From JAWVZH01 sp033722295 (GTDB lineage Bacteria; Bacteroidota; Bacteroidia; Chitinophagales; Saprospiraceae), in NCBI GenBank assembly GCA_033722295.1, contig JAWVZH010000044.1, positions 1 through 19,442 on the forward strand: DNA of 19,442 nucleotides. Reading direction: 5' to 3'. Made by a program: the position numbers and the translations under genes. Shown here one piece after another: positions 1 to 8,008 of this stretch. Positions within the stretch are counted from its first letter, which is position 1; every line of letters starts with the position of its first letter. Under the pieces are notes generated by a model, which made no database searches, was not told where the DNA came from, and was given only the letters and a program-made list of their open reading frames with translations.

Positions 1-1
1 G

Positions 2-883
2 GATATGTTTGGCAGGATATATAAGGAAGAATGGGTTTCTACCGGCATTAGTAAAGGCGGTACGACCACAATGATGTATAAGGCGCTATATCCCGGGGAC
101 GTGGACGCCAGTGTCAATTATGTCGGCCCGCTGCCCCTGGCACAGGAAGATCGCAGAATGGATGCACATATATTGAGTATTGGCGACGAGGCATGCAGGA
201 AGAAACTACATAACTTTCAAGTCGAGGCTTTGGAAAGAAGGGACGACCTTCTTCCTAAGATCGATTCACTGGCTGAGGCAGAAAATATGTCATTCTCAAT
301 AGGCTCAGGAGCGGCTCTTGAATTTGCAGTCCTTGAGTATACTTTTTCATTTTGGCAATATGCCCATGATTGTGATGAAGTGCCTGACACGACAGCGAGC
401 GATCAGGAGATCTTTAAGAGTTTGAATGATATAGTAGGATATGATTTTTACAGTGATGCGACATACGAATATTATCGCCCTGCATTTTATCAGTTTATGT
501 CGGAAAACGGATATTATGGCTTTATCCACGACCATGTCAGCCACCTTCTGGAGAATCTGGATTATCCGAGCAACCTGACCTTTGCCCCGCGTGAGATAGA
601 AATTACCTATGACAGTACTTTCATGCACTATGTCAATCAAACGCTTCGGAATGTAGGCGACAAAATGATCCATATTCACGGAGAATATGATCCCTGGGGT
701 GCAGTGGGGTTTTTTCCGGAAGAGGATCAGGATGCCCTTCTAGTAGTAAAGCTCAAGGGTGACCACAAAACGCGTATCAAGGATCTGGATGAAGGAGACA
801 AGGAATTAGTTTACAACAAGTTGTCAGAATGGTTGGAAGCGGAAGTACATCCTCTGGGTGATGTCAAGGCAAGTCAACCCTGA
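2..883 (+). CDS. PS-10/S37-family serine peptidase, 3' part only (5' end outside window)
   Basis: The reading frame is open from base 2, so the gene begins upstream and its signal peptide cannot be seen. The family (Streptomyces tripeptidyl aminopeptidase type, peptidase S37, with many Bacteroidota members) is alpha/beta-hydrolase-like and removes short peptides from N-termini outside the cytoplasm. The nucleophile motif GISKGG has its Ser codon at 50-52. It is followed by a stretch typical of the family (YPGDVDASVNYVGPL, then FAVLEYTFSFWQYAHDCDE). The likely catalytic Asp lies in HGEYDPWGA and the His in GDHKTRI, in the expected order near the C-terminus. About 290 residues are visible, roughly two thirds of a usual 430-480-residue member. 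The gene is convergent with the channel gene, with only 17 bases between their stops. The family call rests on recognised motifs; substrate preference is inferred. Confidence 0.85.
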   Translation, partial: DMFGRIYKEEWVSTGISKGGTTTMMYKALYPGDVDASVNYVGPLPLAQEDRRMDAHILSIGDEACRKKLHNFQVEALERRDDLLPKIDSLAEAENMSFSIGSGAALEFAVLEYTFSFWQYAHDCDEVPDTTASDQEIFKSLNDIVGYDFYSDATYEYYRPAFYQFMSENGYYGFIHDHVSHLLENLDYPSNLTFAPREIEITYDSTFMHYVNQTLRNVGDKMIHIHGEYDPWGAVGFFPEEDQDALLVVKLKGDHKTRIKDLDEGDKELVYNKLSEWLEAEVHPLGDVKASQP

Positions 884-900
884 GTCGTTAGAGGAGGTTA

Positions 901-1806
901 TCAATTGTCTGAAGGATGGATCTTGATGCCACAATTATGGCAATATCTGGCATCTTCGAAATGATGTGAATTACCGCAATTCCGACAGACCTCTCTGTTG
1001 AAAGTGCTCACGTCCAAAACGCGATTGCTGATTTCCGCTGTCACGATACCGGTAGGTACGGCAAGTACACCATAACCAAGTATCATGACCACGGTCGACA
1101 ACATCCGGCCTACGGTAGTTACGGGGATAACATCTCCGTATCCGACGGTTGTAATGGTTACAATGGCCCAATAAATGCCGCTGGCTATACTTTTGAAAAG
1201 TGGATTATGGGCGTGCTCTACCATATACATCATGGAGCCTACAAGCGTGGCCATCAGAAGTATGAAGGAGAGAAAGACATATATCTTGACACGGCTGGCG
1301 CGTAAGGCATCTACCACAATACCTCCTTCGCTCACAAAATGGCCCAATTTGAATATTCTGAATATCCGGAAGAGCCTGAGTATTCTTATGATCAACAAAT
1401 GCTGAGTGCCAAAGAAGAAAATACTGATGTAGGTTGGCAGGAAAGAAAGCAGGTCTACGATCCCATAAAAACTGAATATGTATCGGCCGGGATTTCGTTC
1501 CACATAGATACGTAATACATATTCTATCGTAAAAAGTATCGTAATCAACCATTCTATTCCGTAGAGGACCCAAATGACGGTCTTCGGAAGATTGGGCATC
1601 GTCTCGACGATCACGATCAATACACTGATTACGATCAAAGCCACGATGAACTTGTCGAAACGATGTCCGGCCGGCGTATCCGTATAGAGGATAATATGTC
1701 GCAGTTGACGCTTTCGCTTCGGGCCGATCAACTTGTCCAGGGTCCAGCGGAAAAAGCGATAAAACCGGTCGCGAAAAGTTTTTTTATGATGATCTTGATC
1801 TGCCAA
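901..1806 (-). CDS. Voltage-gated-type potassium channel with C-terminal zinc-ribbon tail
   Basis: A 301-residue six-helix ion channel of the inner membrane. Helices run from about residue 50 to 250. The S4-like segment RILRLFRIFRIFKL (141-154) carries regularly spaced Arg/Lys residues, as in a voltage sensor. The K+ selectivity filter TTVGYGD is at 219-225, followed by the last pore helix. After the pore, the tail has two CxxC pairs (Cys274/277 and Cys289/292) spaced like a small zinc ribbon. This replaces the RCK or cyclic-nucleotide domain that many bacterial channels have. There is no ATG at the 5' end. The first usable codon is TTG (1804-1806), and the frame is open upstream to 1857 without another ATG, GTG or TTG. 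The N-terminus is basic and polar, as expected for a cytoplasmic lead. K+ selectivity is inferred from the filter; gating is not known. Confidence 0.9.
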   Translation of the reverse strand: MADQDHHKKTFRDRFYRFFRWTLDKLIGPKRKRQLRHIILYTDTPAGHRFDKFIVALIVISVLIVIVETMPNLPKTVIWVLYGIEWLITILFTIEYVLRIYVERNPGRYIFSFYGIVDLLSFLPTYISIFFFGTQHLLIIRILRLFRIFRIFKLGHFVSEGGIVVDALRASRVKIYVFLSFILLMATLVGSMMYMVEHAHNPLFKSIASGIYWAIVTITTVGYGDVIPVTTVGRMLSTVVMILGYGVLAVPTGIVTAEISNRVLDVSTFNREVCRNCGNSHHFEDARYCHNCGIKIHPSDN

Positions 1807-1903
1807 ACAGCGATTTGAATGAGTTAATACAGATCTATCACAAGATTTGGACCATTTTTATTCAATTATCGACAAATAACAGACCCATCATGATCTTCGA
1901 TAG

Positions 1904-1933
1904 TTGTTATGTTTTTAAAGACATCTATTTTTG
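1904..1933 (+). promoter_or_regulatory. Candidate Bacteroidota promoter for the M16 gene (nearly leaderless)
   Basis: TTG at 1904-1906 is separated by exactly 19 bases from TATTTTTG at 1926-1933. Together they fit the Bacteroidota -33/-7 consensus (TTG, 17-23 bases, TAnnTTTG) with no mismatch. Transcription would begin at about 1937-1939, at or just before the ATG at 1940, giving a message with almost no leader. The site is read from sequence; activity is inferred. Confidence 0.55.
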
Positions 1934-1939
1934 CGCGAC

Positions 1940-3220
1940 ATGCAAGCACCACCCATTTCAGAGATCAGGCATCTGACACTTCCCCCGGTCAGAAAATTTT
2001 CATTACCAAACGACATATCCGTCACAAGTCTTCACGATCCGTTGGCGGAATACGTACGTTTCGAGATCGTCTTCGAGGCCGGCCGATATCAGGAATCCCA
2101 GAAGCTGATCTCAAAAGCTGCGGCACTATTGATGAAAGAGGGAACCGTAAACCTGAGTCGCAAGCAGATCTCGGAGATCTTTGACTCCAAAGGTGCGACC
2201 TTACAGGTGAGGAATTCGCTTGATTATACTTTTCTGAGCTTTGTTTGTCTCAGCGAGTATGCCACGGAGTTATTGGAGGTTGCGGCCTCGATGTGCATTG
2301 AGCCGGCATATGAGGAGGTGGAGGTCGCAAAATATCGCAAGCTACAGGCGCGCAAGCTTGAGATCGAACTCCGTAAAACCGAAGTCGTCGCTTACAGAGA
2401 GATGACCAGTCTGGTATTTGGTGAAAACAGTCCTTACGGTTATAATTCCGAAGTTGCCGATTATGCGGAACTCCAACGAGATGATATCATCCGTTTTCAT
2501 AATAAGCATATCCTTAAGGGTAAGAAACACATCTTTGTCACAGGATTCATAGGCAGCGGATTTTTGGATAAGGTATCTGATCTCTTCGGGATCGATCAAC
2601 TGGAATGTCGGTACTCAAATGGAGAATTCAATGTGGAGATACAGCGATCCAGTATTTCCGCGCATTTCGAAATGCCGACTGCCGTTCAAAGCAGTGTGAG
2701 ATTGTTCCGACCGCTTTTTAACCGGCGCCATGACGATTACGCAAGGGCTTTCCTGCTCAATATTGTCCTCGGTGGTTATTTCGGTTCGCGCCTGATGAAG
2801 AATATCAGGGAGGACCAGGGTCTGACCTATGGTATTTATTCAAGTCTTGACACTTTAAAGCATTCAGGATATTTGTATATCAGTACCGAGACCAGGCATG
2901 AAAATGTAAAAAAGGTGTTGAATCTGGTGAATATGGAGATGCAGACACTTTGCGAGACACCCTGCAGGAATGATGAATTACTGATGGTCAAGCGGTATAT
3001 CGCCGGTCAGTTTTTACGAATGATCGATGGACCTTTGAATGTAATGAAGGTATATCGTACTTTAGCGCTGGATCGTTTACCATCTCAGCACTACGACGAA
3101 CTATTGGAAAAAATATGGCGTTGTAGTCCTCATGATTTACTACATATTGCCCAGAGCTATCTGAAACCCGACCAATTTTCGCTTATTACCGTTGGAAAGA
3201 TCGATGAACAGACGACATAA
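1940..3220 (+). CDS. M16-family metallopeptidase homologue, apparently non-catalytic
   Basis: A 426-residue protein with the two-domain layout of one M16 (pitrilysin/insulinase-type) half. The N-terminal domain starts with the usual strand and GRY turn. At the place of the zinc motif HxxEH it reads KAAAL (59-63, within ISKAAALLMKEGT), so the zinc ligands and catalytic Glu are missing. The C-terminal domain keeps the substrate-binding signature FGSRLMKNIREDQGLTYGIY (281-300), with Arg290 and the tyrosines. In the family such subunits pair with an active partner, as in mitochondrial processing peptidase alpha/beta. No active partner is adjacent: upstream is a channel gene and downstream is mreB. 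A TTG at 1931 is in frame, but ATG 1940 is preferred because 1931-1933 lies inside the promoter -7 box. No signal peptide is visible. It may be processed together with a partner encoded elsewhere; the role is unknown. Confidence 0.85.
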   Translation: MQAPPISEIRHLTLPPVRKFSLPNDISVTSLHDPLAEYVRFEIVFEAGRYQESQKLISKAAALLMKEGTVNLSRKQISEIFDSKGATLQVRNSLDYTFLSFVCLSEYATELLEVAASMCIEPAYEEVEVAKYRKLQARKLEIELRKTEVVAYREMTSLVFGENSPYGYNSEVADYAELQRDDIIRFHNKHILKGKKHIFVTGFIGSGFLDKVSDLFGIDQLECRYSNGEFNVEIQRSSISAHFEMPTAVQSSVRLFRPLFNRRHDDYARAFLLNIVLGGYFGSRLMKNIREDQGLTYGIYSSLDTLKHSGYLYISTETRHENVKKVLNLVNMEMQTLCETPCRNDELLMVKRYIAGQFLRMIDGPLNVMKVYRTLALDRLPSQHYDELLEKIWRCSPHDLLHIAQSYLKPDQFSLITVGKIDEQTT

Positions 3221-3287
3221 CGGTAATTGAAATGAAATTGGTTTGCTTTTTGTTATTAATACCATTTAGAGAAATATTAGAGGCTTA

Positions 3288-4319
3288 ATGAGGTTGTTTA
3301 ACTTATTTTCCCAGGAGTTGGCCATAGATCTAGGAACGGCCAATACTCTCATCATCCAGGATGGAAAGATCGTCGTGGATGAACCTTCTATTGTTGCCAT
3401 AGACAAGCATACCAAGCAAACTATAGCCGTGGGTCACAAGGCCATGCAGATGCATGAAAAGACGCACAAGAATATAGAGACCATTCGTCCGTTGAAGGAT
3501 GGTGTGATCGCTGACTTTCAAGCGGCGGAAAGCATGATCCAGGGTATGATCCAGATGATTGATCAGAAACGCAAATTCTTCAGTCACCTGAAAATGGTCA
3601 TCTGTATCCCTTCGGGAATTACCGAAGTCGAAAAGCGGGCGGTTTTTGACTCAGCGGATCATGTAGATTCCAAAGAAACTTATCTCATCCATGAGCCTAT
3701 GGCTGCTGCCCTTGGCATAGGCCTTAATGTGGAAGAGCCCGTGGGTAATATGATCATCGACATCGGAGGAGGAACGACCGAGATCGCCGTTATCGCTCTG
3801 AGTGGCATTGTTGCTGATAATTCTATCCGCACAGCAGGTGATGAATTTACTGCGGACATTATCGATTATATGAAGCGCGAGCATAACCTCCTGATCGGTG
3901 AAAGAACAGCGGAGCAGATCAAGATCCGCGTAGGATCGGCAACCAAGACCCTTGCAGATCCACCGGAACCTCTACCCATCAATGGCCGGGACCTTATGAC
4001 GGGTATTCCGAAACAGATCGTCGTGCGTTTCGAAGAGACAGCAGAAGCTCTGGACAAGTCTATCGCCAAGGTTGAAGATGCGATCTTGAAATCTCTCGAG
4101 GCGACGCCTCCTGAACTGTCTTCTGATATCTACAAGACCGGGCTTTACCTGACCGGTGGTGGAGCTCTTCTGAGAGGCCTCGATGAGAGAATAGCACTTA
4201 AGACCAAACTGGATGTTCACATTGCAGATGATCCATTGCGAGCGGTGGTGAAAGGCACGGGACTTGCACTTAAAGGAACCGACAGGTATTCCTTTTTGAT
4301 TGATAGAAAGTCTATGTAA
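3288..4319 (+). CDS. mreB: Rod shape-determining protein MreB
   Basis: A 343-residue bacterial actin that polymerises under the inner membrane and guides lateral peptidoglycan synthesis. The ATPase core motifs are complete: phosphate-1 DLGTAN (14-19), phosphate-2 DIGGGTTEIAV (158-168) and the adenosine loop TGGGALLRGL (289-298). The length is normal for the family. The N-terminus MRLFNLFSQE can form an amphipathic membrane-binding segment. It lies 67 bases after the M16 gene and 22 bases before mreC. The 67-base gap is AT-rich and could hold a promoter, but I see no clean -7 box. The ATG at 3288 is the only start that preserves the whole N-terminus. Confidence 0.97.
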   Translation: MRLFNLFSQELAIDLGTANTLIIQDGKIVVDEPSIVAIDKHTKQTIAVGHKAMQMHEKTHKNIETIRPLKDGVIADFQAAESMIQGMIQMIDQKRKFFSHLKMVICIPSGITEVEKRAVFDSADHVDSKETYLIHEPMAAALGIGLNVEEPVGNMIIDIGGGTTEIAVIALSGIVADNSIRTAGDEFTADIIDYMKREHNLLIGERTAEQIKIRVGSATKTLADPPEPLPINGRDLMTGIPKQIVVRFEETAEALDKSIAKVEDAILKSLEATPPELSSDIYKTGLYLTGGGALLRGLDERIALKTKLDVHIADDPLRAVVKGTGLALKGTDRYSFLIDRKSM

Positions 4320-4341
4320 TTTGCATACCTAAGCGGCGAGT

Positions 4342-5154
4342 ATGCAGAACCTGCTACGATTTATTTTCAGGTACAGCCATTTCTTTACTTTTGTCATCCT
4401 TGAGGCTATTTGTATATACTTCCTGGTATCATATAACACATCTCAAAAGGAGATCTTTATTTACTCTTCCAATCTGGTCACGGGCAAGATCTACAATACA
4501 GTGGATGAGATAAGGGATTATGCGCAATTGGAGCGTGTGAATGACAGTATCATCCGTGAAAATGCCAGGCTCAAAGCTGCTCTCCTGACGTTGTCGGCAG
4601 ATTCCACATTACCTGACCTCAGCATTACGAATTACAAGGTCATTCCCTCCCGGGTCATCAATAATAATATCCTTGGCCGGAACAACATGATGACGATCGA
4701 CCAGGGCTCAGATGCCGGCATTCAGCCTTCGATGGGTTTGATAGAGGATGGCGGGATAGTTGGTATTGTGAAGGACGTTAGCCAAAACTACGCCACGGCA
4801 TATTCTATTCTGAATGCGAGCCTCATGATAAGTGCCAAGATTGACAGAAACGATCATTTCGGGTCATTGATCTGGCCGGCGGAGGACATCAGATATATGG
4901 AACTGACCTCGGTACCGAAGCATGCTGAGGTTAGATTGGGCGATACCGTTACCACAACGGCCTATTCGGCTGTCTTCCCTCCGGATATTCCGATAGGGAT
5001 CATTGAAGAGGTCGATCTCGAACCCGGCAGGAGCGATTTCTCGATTCGCGTGAAATTATTCAATGATCTATCCAGGATCGACGTGGTCTATGCCGTTCGA
5101 GCCGAAACTACGCCGGAAAGAACAGAGATCGAAAACAGGATGGAGGATGAGTAG
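4342..5154 (+). CDS. mreC: Rod shape-determining protein MreC
   Basis: A 270-residue bitopic inner-membrane protein whose periplasmic part links MreB to PBP2. One membrane helix lies at about residues 13-30, after a short basic cytoplasmic N-terminus. A helical, coiled-coil-like stretch follows (about 50-85, containing ERVNDSIIRENARLKAAL), then the beta-domain with the family pattern NNILGRNNMMTIDQGSDAGI, GLIEDGGIVGIV and the later GDTVTTTAYSAVFPPDIPIG. The length is typical. The gene overlaps the mreD start by 8 bases, which suggests coupled translation. Confidence 0.94.
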   Translation: MQNLLRFIFRYSHFFTFVILEAICIYFLVSYNTSQKEIFIYSSNLVTGKIYNTVDEIRDYAQLERVNDSIIRENARLKAALLTLSADSTLPDLSITNYKVIPSRVINNNILGRNNMMTIDQGSDAGIQPSMGLIEDGGIVGIVKDVSQNYATAYSILNASLMISAKIDRNDHFGSLIWPAEDIRYMELTSVPKHAEVRLGDTVTTTAYSAVFPPDIPIGIIEEVDLEPGRSDFSIRVKLFNDLSRIDVVYAVRAETTPERTEIENRMEDE

Positions 5155-5668
5155 TCTGATAGTAAAAAATGTTTTCAGGATAATCCTGCTGATCCTGGTC
5201 CAGGTCCTGATCTTCAAGCAAGTCAACCTGGGGGGGCCGGATTTCAATTACTTCCAGATCATGATCTACCCTTTAGCCATCCTTTTGCTCCCCATTGATG
5301 TACCAAAACCTTTGGTCTTGCTGATCGCATTCGCCATAGGTATGATCGTCGATATATTTTATGATTCTCCCGGATTGCACGCCGCATCTTTGGTGTTTAT
5401 GGCATTTTTACGCCCGGTGGTTTTGAGGATGTTGATGCCTGATACAGGTTATGTTAAAAACTCCTATCCCGTGGCCTCGATGTTTGGACTCGTTTGGTAC
5501 CTCCAATATTCTGGTATTTTATTGCTGGCATTTTTCCTGGCCTATTTTTCTCTTGAAGCCTTCACCCCGATCTATTTCGGAAGTATTTTGTTGAAGACTT
5601 TGCTGAGTTTTCTCGTATCTTTTGTCACCATCATTCTGCATCAGATCATTATTAATCCTAAAAGCTGA
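5147..5668 (+). CDS. mreD: Rod shape-determining protein MreD
   Basis: A 173-residue, very hydrophobic inner-membrane protein with about five or six predicted helices. It belongs to the MreBCD elongation complex. The start chosen is ATG 5147 (MSSLIVKNVFRI), which overlaps the mreC stop. A longer open frame exists back to 5063, but it adds only a charged stretch that lies wholly inside mreC. Family features include IGMIVDIFYDSPGLHAASLV, the conserved Asp-containing turn after the third hydrophobic segment. Sequence similarity in this family is low, so position between mreC and mrdA and the hydrophobic pattern carry much of the assignment. Confidence 0.88.
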   Translation: MSSLIVKNVFRIILLILVQVLIFKQVNLGGPDFNYFQIMIYPLAILLLPIDVPKPLVLLIAFAIGMIVDIFYDSPGLHAASLVFMAFLRPVVLRMLMPDTGYVKNSYPVASMFGLVWYLQYSGILLLAFFLAYFSLEAFTPIYFGSILLKTLLSFLVSFVTIILHQIIINPKS

Positions 5669-5670
5669 CA

Positions 5671-7512
5671 TTGGAGCAATTTGGAGATAAATACAGGATC
5701 ATTCAATTCGTCATTATCCTTGGCGCGGCTGTTCTGCTCTTCCAGGTAGCGTCCCTGCAGATATTCAATCCCGACTATCGTCAAAAGGCAGAAAGTACCA
5801 CTGTAAGTAAAGAAACTCTTTATCCATCGCGCGGACTGATCTTCGATCGAAACGGTTCGGCACTCGTGGTCAATTCGCCGAGGTATGAATTACATGTCGT
5901 TTACAACAAGGTCTCTCCTGATATCGATACGACCAAGTTGTGCCGGTTGCTCGGCATTACAGAAGAAGAATTTGTCCGTCGACTCAACAAGGACTGGCGA
6001 AAGCCCATGTTTTCAAAGTCTGTACCTTTTCCATTTATCAAGAATATCAACGCCCGTCATTTTGCCATGCTCCAGGAGTATCTTCATGAATTTCAGGGCT
6101 TTTTTCCTGTAAAAAGAAATGTCAGGGGATATCCTCATTCAAGCGCGTGTCATGCGCTCGGTTATATAAGCGAGGTGGATAAGGATATACTGGCTGATTC
6201 TGCGGGTTCTTATACCCTCGGGGATTATATAGGGGTAGCTGGATTGGAAAAACAATACGAATCTGACCTTAGAGGTAAGAAGGGCGTAAGGTTGACACTA
6301 AAAGATAATCTCGGCAGGACGATCGGTCCTTTCAAGGAAGGAGAGTTGGATATTATACCAGAGAGCGGAAAAGACCTGATCGTTTCACTTGATCTCGATC
6401 TACAGAGTTACTGTGAAAAATTGCTGGCCAATAAAAAGGGAAGCATCGTTGCCATAGAACCATCATCGGGCGAGATCCTTGCATATGTATCGGCGCCATA
6501 TTATGACCCCAACCTCATGTCCTCGAGCCTGGAAAGAGAGGATCAGCTAGAATCGCTCCTGTTGGATACTCTCAATCCTTTTTTCGACAGATGTATCATG
6601 GCAAAATATCCGCCTGCTTCCATCTTTAAACCTGTCATGGCCCTTATCGCCATGGAAGAAGGGGTGGCCAACACCCAGACATCGATCTATTGTCCGGGCT
6701 TCTATAAATTCGAGAACTACACTTATGGCTGCCGCCAGCATCCTTATCCGTACAATATGAAGGTGGCCTTGCAATATAGCTGCAACTCTTATTTCTTCCA
6801 GATCTTCAGAAATACCATCGAGCATTATGGGTATAAAAATCACGACAAGGGACTGGACATCATGGTCGACTACCTCTCTGATTTTGGATTAGGGGCGGAA
6901 TTGGGGATCGATCACCCGAATGAATCAACCGGCTTTGTTCCAACCAGCCAGTTCTATGATGCGCTCTATCCGGAGTATGAATGGAAGTCCACCTATATCA
7001 TGAGCATCGGTATCGGACAGGGTGAGCTTCAATTGACTACATTGCAAATGGCCAATCTTGCCGCGGCCATCGCCAATCGGGGATACTACATCACTCCTCA
7101 TTTCCTGAAAGGCTACATGGATGTGAACAAATCTGTGAATGAAGCACTTCTTGAAAAGCACGAGATCAATATAGACACTTCTTTTTACCCAACGATCGTA
7201 GAAGGCATGGAGCGCACGGTACGGGCTGGAACAGCCTGGAGGGCCTACAATAGGGATGTAGTGCTTTGTGGCAAAACAGGTACTTCCCAGAATCCTGCTG
7301 GAGAAGACCACTCTGTATTCTTCGGTTTTGCGCCGATGAACGACCCACAGATCGCCGTTGCCGTCTACATTGAAAATGCAGGATCAGGAGGTGCTGTAGC
7401 TGCACCTGTGGGTAGCCTGGTTGTTGAAAAATACCTTCAGGATTCGATACACAGAACCTATCTTGAAAAGCAAATGCTGGAAGTGGATCTGATTAACAAG
7501 AATCGATCATGA
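5671..7512 (+). CDS. mrdA: Penicillin-binding protein 2, elongasome transpeptidase
   Basis: A 613-residue class B penicillin-binding protein that cross-links peptidoglycan during elongation. One membrane anchor lies at about residues 9-30. The pedestal domain follows (SRGLIFDRNGSALVVN at 53-68, then GYISEVD and DYIGVAGLEKQYE). The transpeptidase domain has all three active-site motifs: SIFK (Ser317-Lys320), SCN (370-372) and KTGTS (535-539). The gene starts with TTG (5671-5673), two bases after the mreD stop; the resulting MEQFGDKYRII matches the short cytoplasmic lead usual in this phylum, and no ATG is available nearby. It overlaps folA by four bases (ATGA). The partner glycosyltransferase gene rodA is not next to it, as it often is. 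Confidence 0.96.
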   Translation: MEQFGDKYRIIQFVIILGAAVLLFQVASLQIFNPDYRQKAESTTVSKETLYPSRGLIFDRNGSALVVNSPRYELHVVYNKVSPDIDTTKLCRLLGITEEEFVRRLNKDWRKPMFSKSVPFPFIKNINARHFAMLQEYLHEFQGFFPVKRNVRGYPHSSACHALGYISEVDKDILADSAGSYTLGDYIGVAGLEKQYESDLRGKKGVRLTLKDNLGRTIGPFKEGELDIIPESGKDLIVSLDLDLQSYCEKLLANKKGSIVAIEPSSGEILAYVSAPYYDPNLMSSSLEREDQLESLLLDTLNPFFDRCIMAKYPPASIFKPVMALIAMEEGVANTQTSIYCPGFYKFENYTYGCRQHPYPYNMKVALQYSCNSYFFQIFRNTIEHYGYKNHDKGLDIMVDYLSDFGLGAELGIDHPNESTGFVPTSQFYDALYPEYEWKSTYIMSIGIGQGELQLTTLQMANLAAAIANRGYYITPHFLKGYMDVNKSVNEALLEKHEINIDTSFYPTIVEGMERTVRAGTAWRAYNRDVVLCGKTGTSQNPAGEDHSVFFGFAPMNDPQIAVAVYIENAGSGGAVAAPVGSLVVEKYLQDSIHRTYLEKQMLEVDLINKNRS

Positions 7513-8000
7513 AAATACATGCCATAGTAGCGGCTGCCAAAAATGGTGTAATCGGAAAGGACAATGATATTCCGTGGTATCTTCCTGCCGACCTCAAATA
7601 CTTCAAGAAAGTAACGACGGGCAGTCCGATCATAATGGGAAGGAAGTGCTTCCTTTCTATTGGTCGGCCACTTCCCAAACGGACCAACATAATTGTGACC
7701 AGAAATCCATTCTATGCAGTATCCAATGCCTTCGTCGTACACAGCCTGGTGGAAGCTTTCGACCTGGCGGCAATGGAAGGAGCCAATGAGGCATTTGTTA
7801 TTGGAGGAGGTGAAATATACACGCAGGCTTTGCCGTTCTTGGATAAGATTTATTATACAGAAATAGATCTGGAGGTAGAAGGGGACACTTTTTTTCCAGA
7901 ACTACCGGAGGATGATTGGAAATTGATCTCTGAAGATCCGCATCCGCCGGATGAGAAAAATCCTTACGCCTATAATTTCAAGATTTATGAACACCAATAG
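7509..8000 (+). CDS. folA: Dihydrofolate reductase
   Basis: A 163-residue cytosolic enzyme that reduces dihydrofolate with NADPH for one-carbon metabolism. The fold is complete: the N-terminal MKIHAIVAAAKNGVIG strand and loop, WYLPADLKYFK with the substrate-binding Asp28, IIMGRK...SIGRPLPKR, and the NADPH loop VIGGGEIYTQ (97-106). An oddity is Cys47 in GRKCFLSIG, where most members have Thr (GRxTxxSIG) next to the cofactor. The start ATG overlaps the mrdA stop by four bases, so the gene is probably translationally coupled to mrdA. The function is well supported; the effect of Cys47 is unknown. Confidence 0.96.
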   Translation: MKIHAIVAAAKNGVIGKDNDIPWYLPADLKYFKKVTTGSPIIMGRKCFLSIGRPLPKRTNIIVTRNPFYAVSNAFVVHSLVEAFDLAAMEGANEAFVIGGGEIYTQALPFLDKIYYTEIDLEVEGDTFFPELPEDDWKLISEDPHPPDEKNPYAYNFKIYEHQ

Positions 8001-8008
8001 AATACACC

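Noticed and set aside
3221..3287. Possible separate promoter before mreB
   Set aside because: The gap is AT-rich and has TTG triplets, but no -7 box close to TAnnTTTG at a proper distance; the best match (TACCATTTAG) has the wrong spacing.
5063..5146. Longer mreD start inside mreC
   Set aside because: The extra 28 residues are charged, overlap mreC by more than 80 bases and do not resemble MreD; ATG 5147 fits better.
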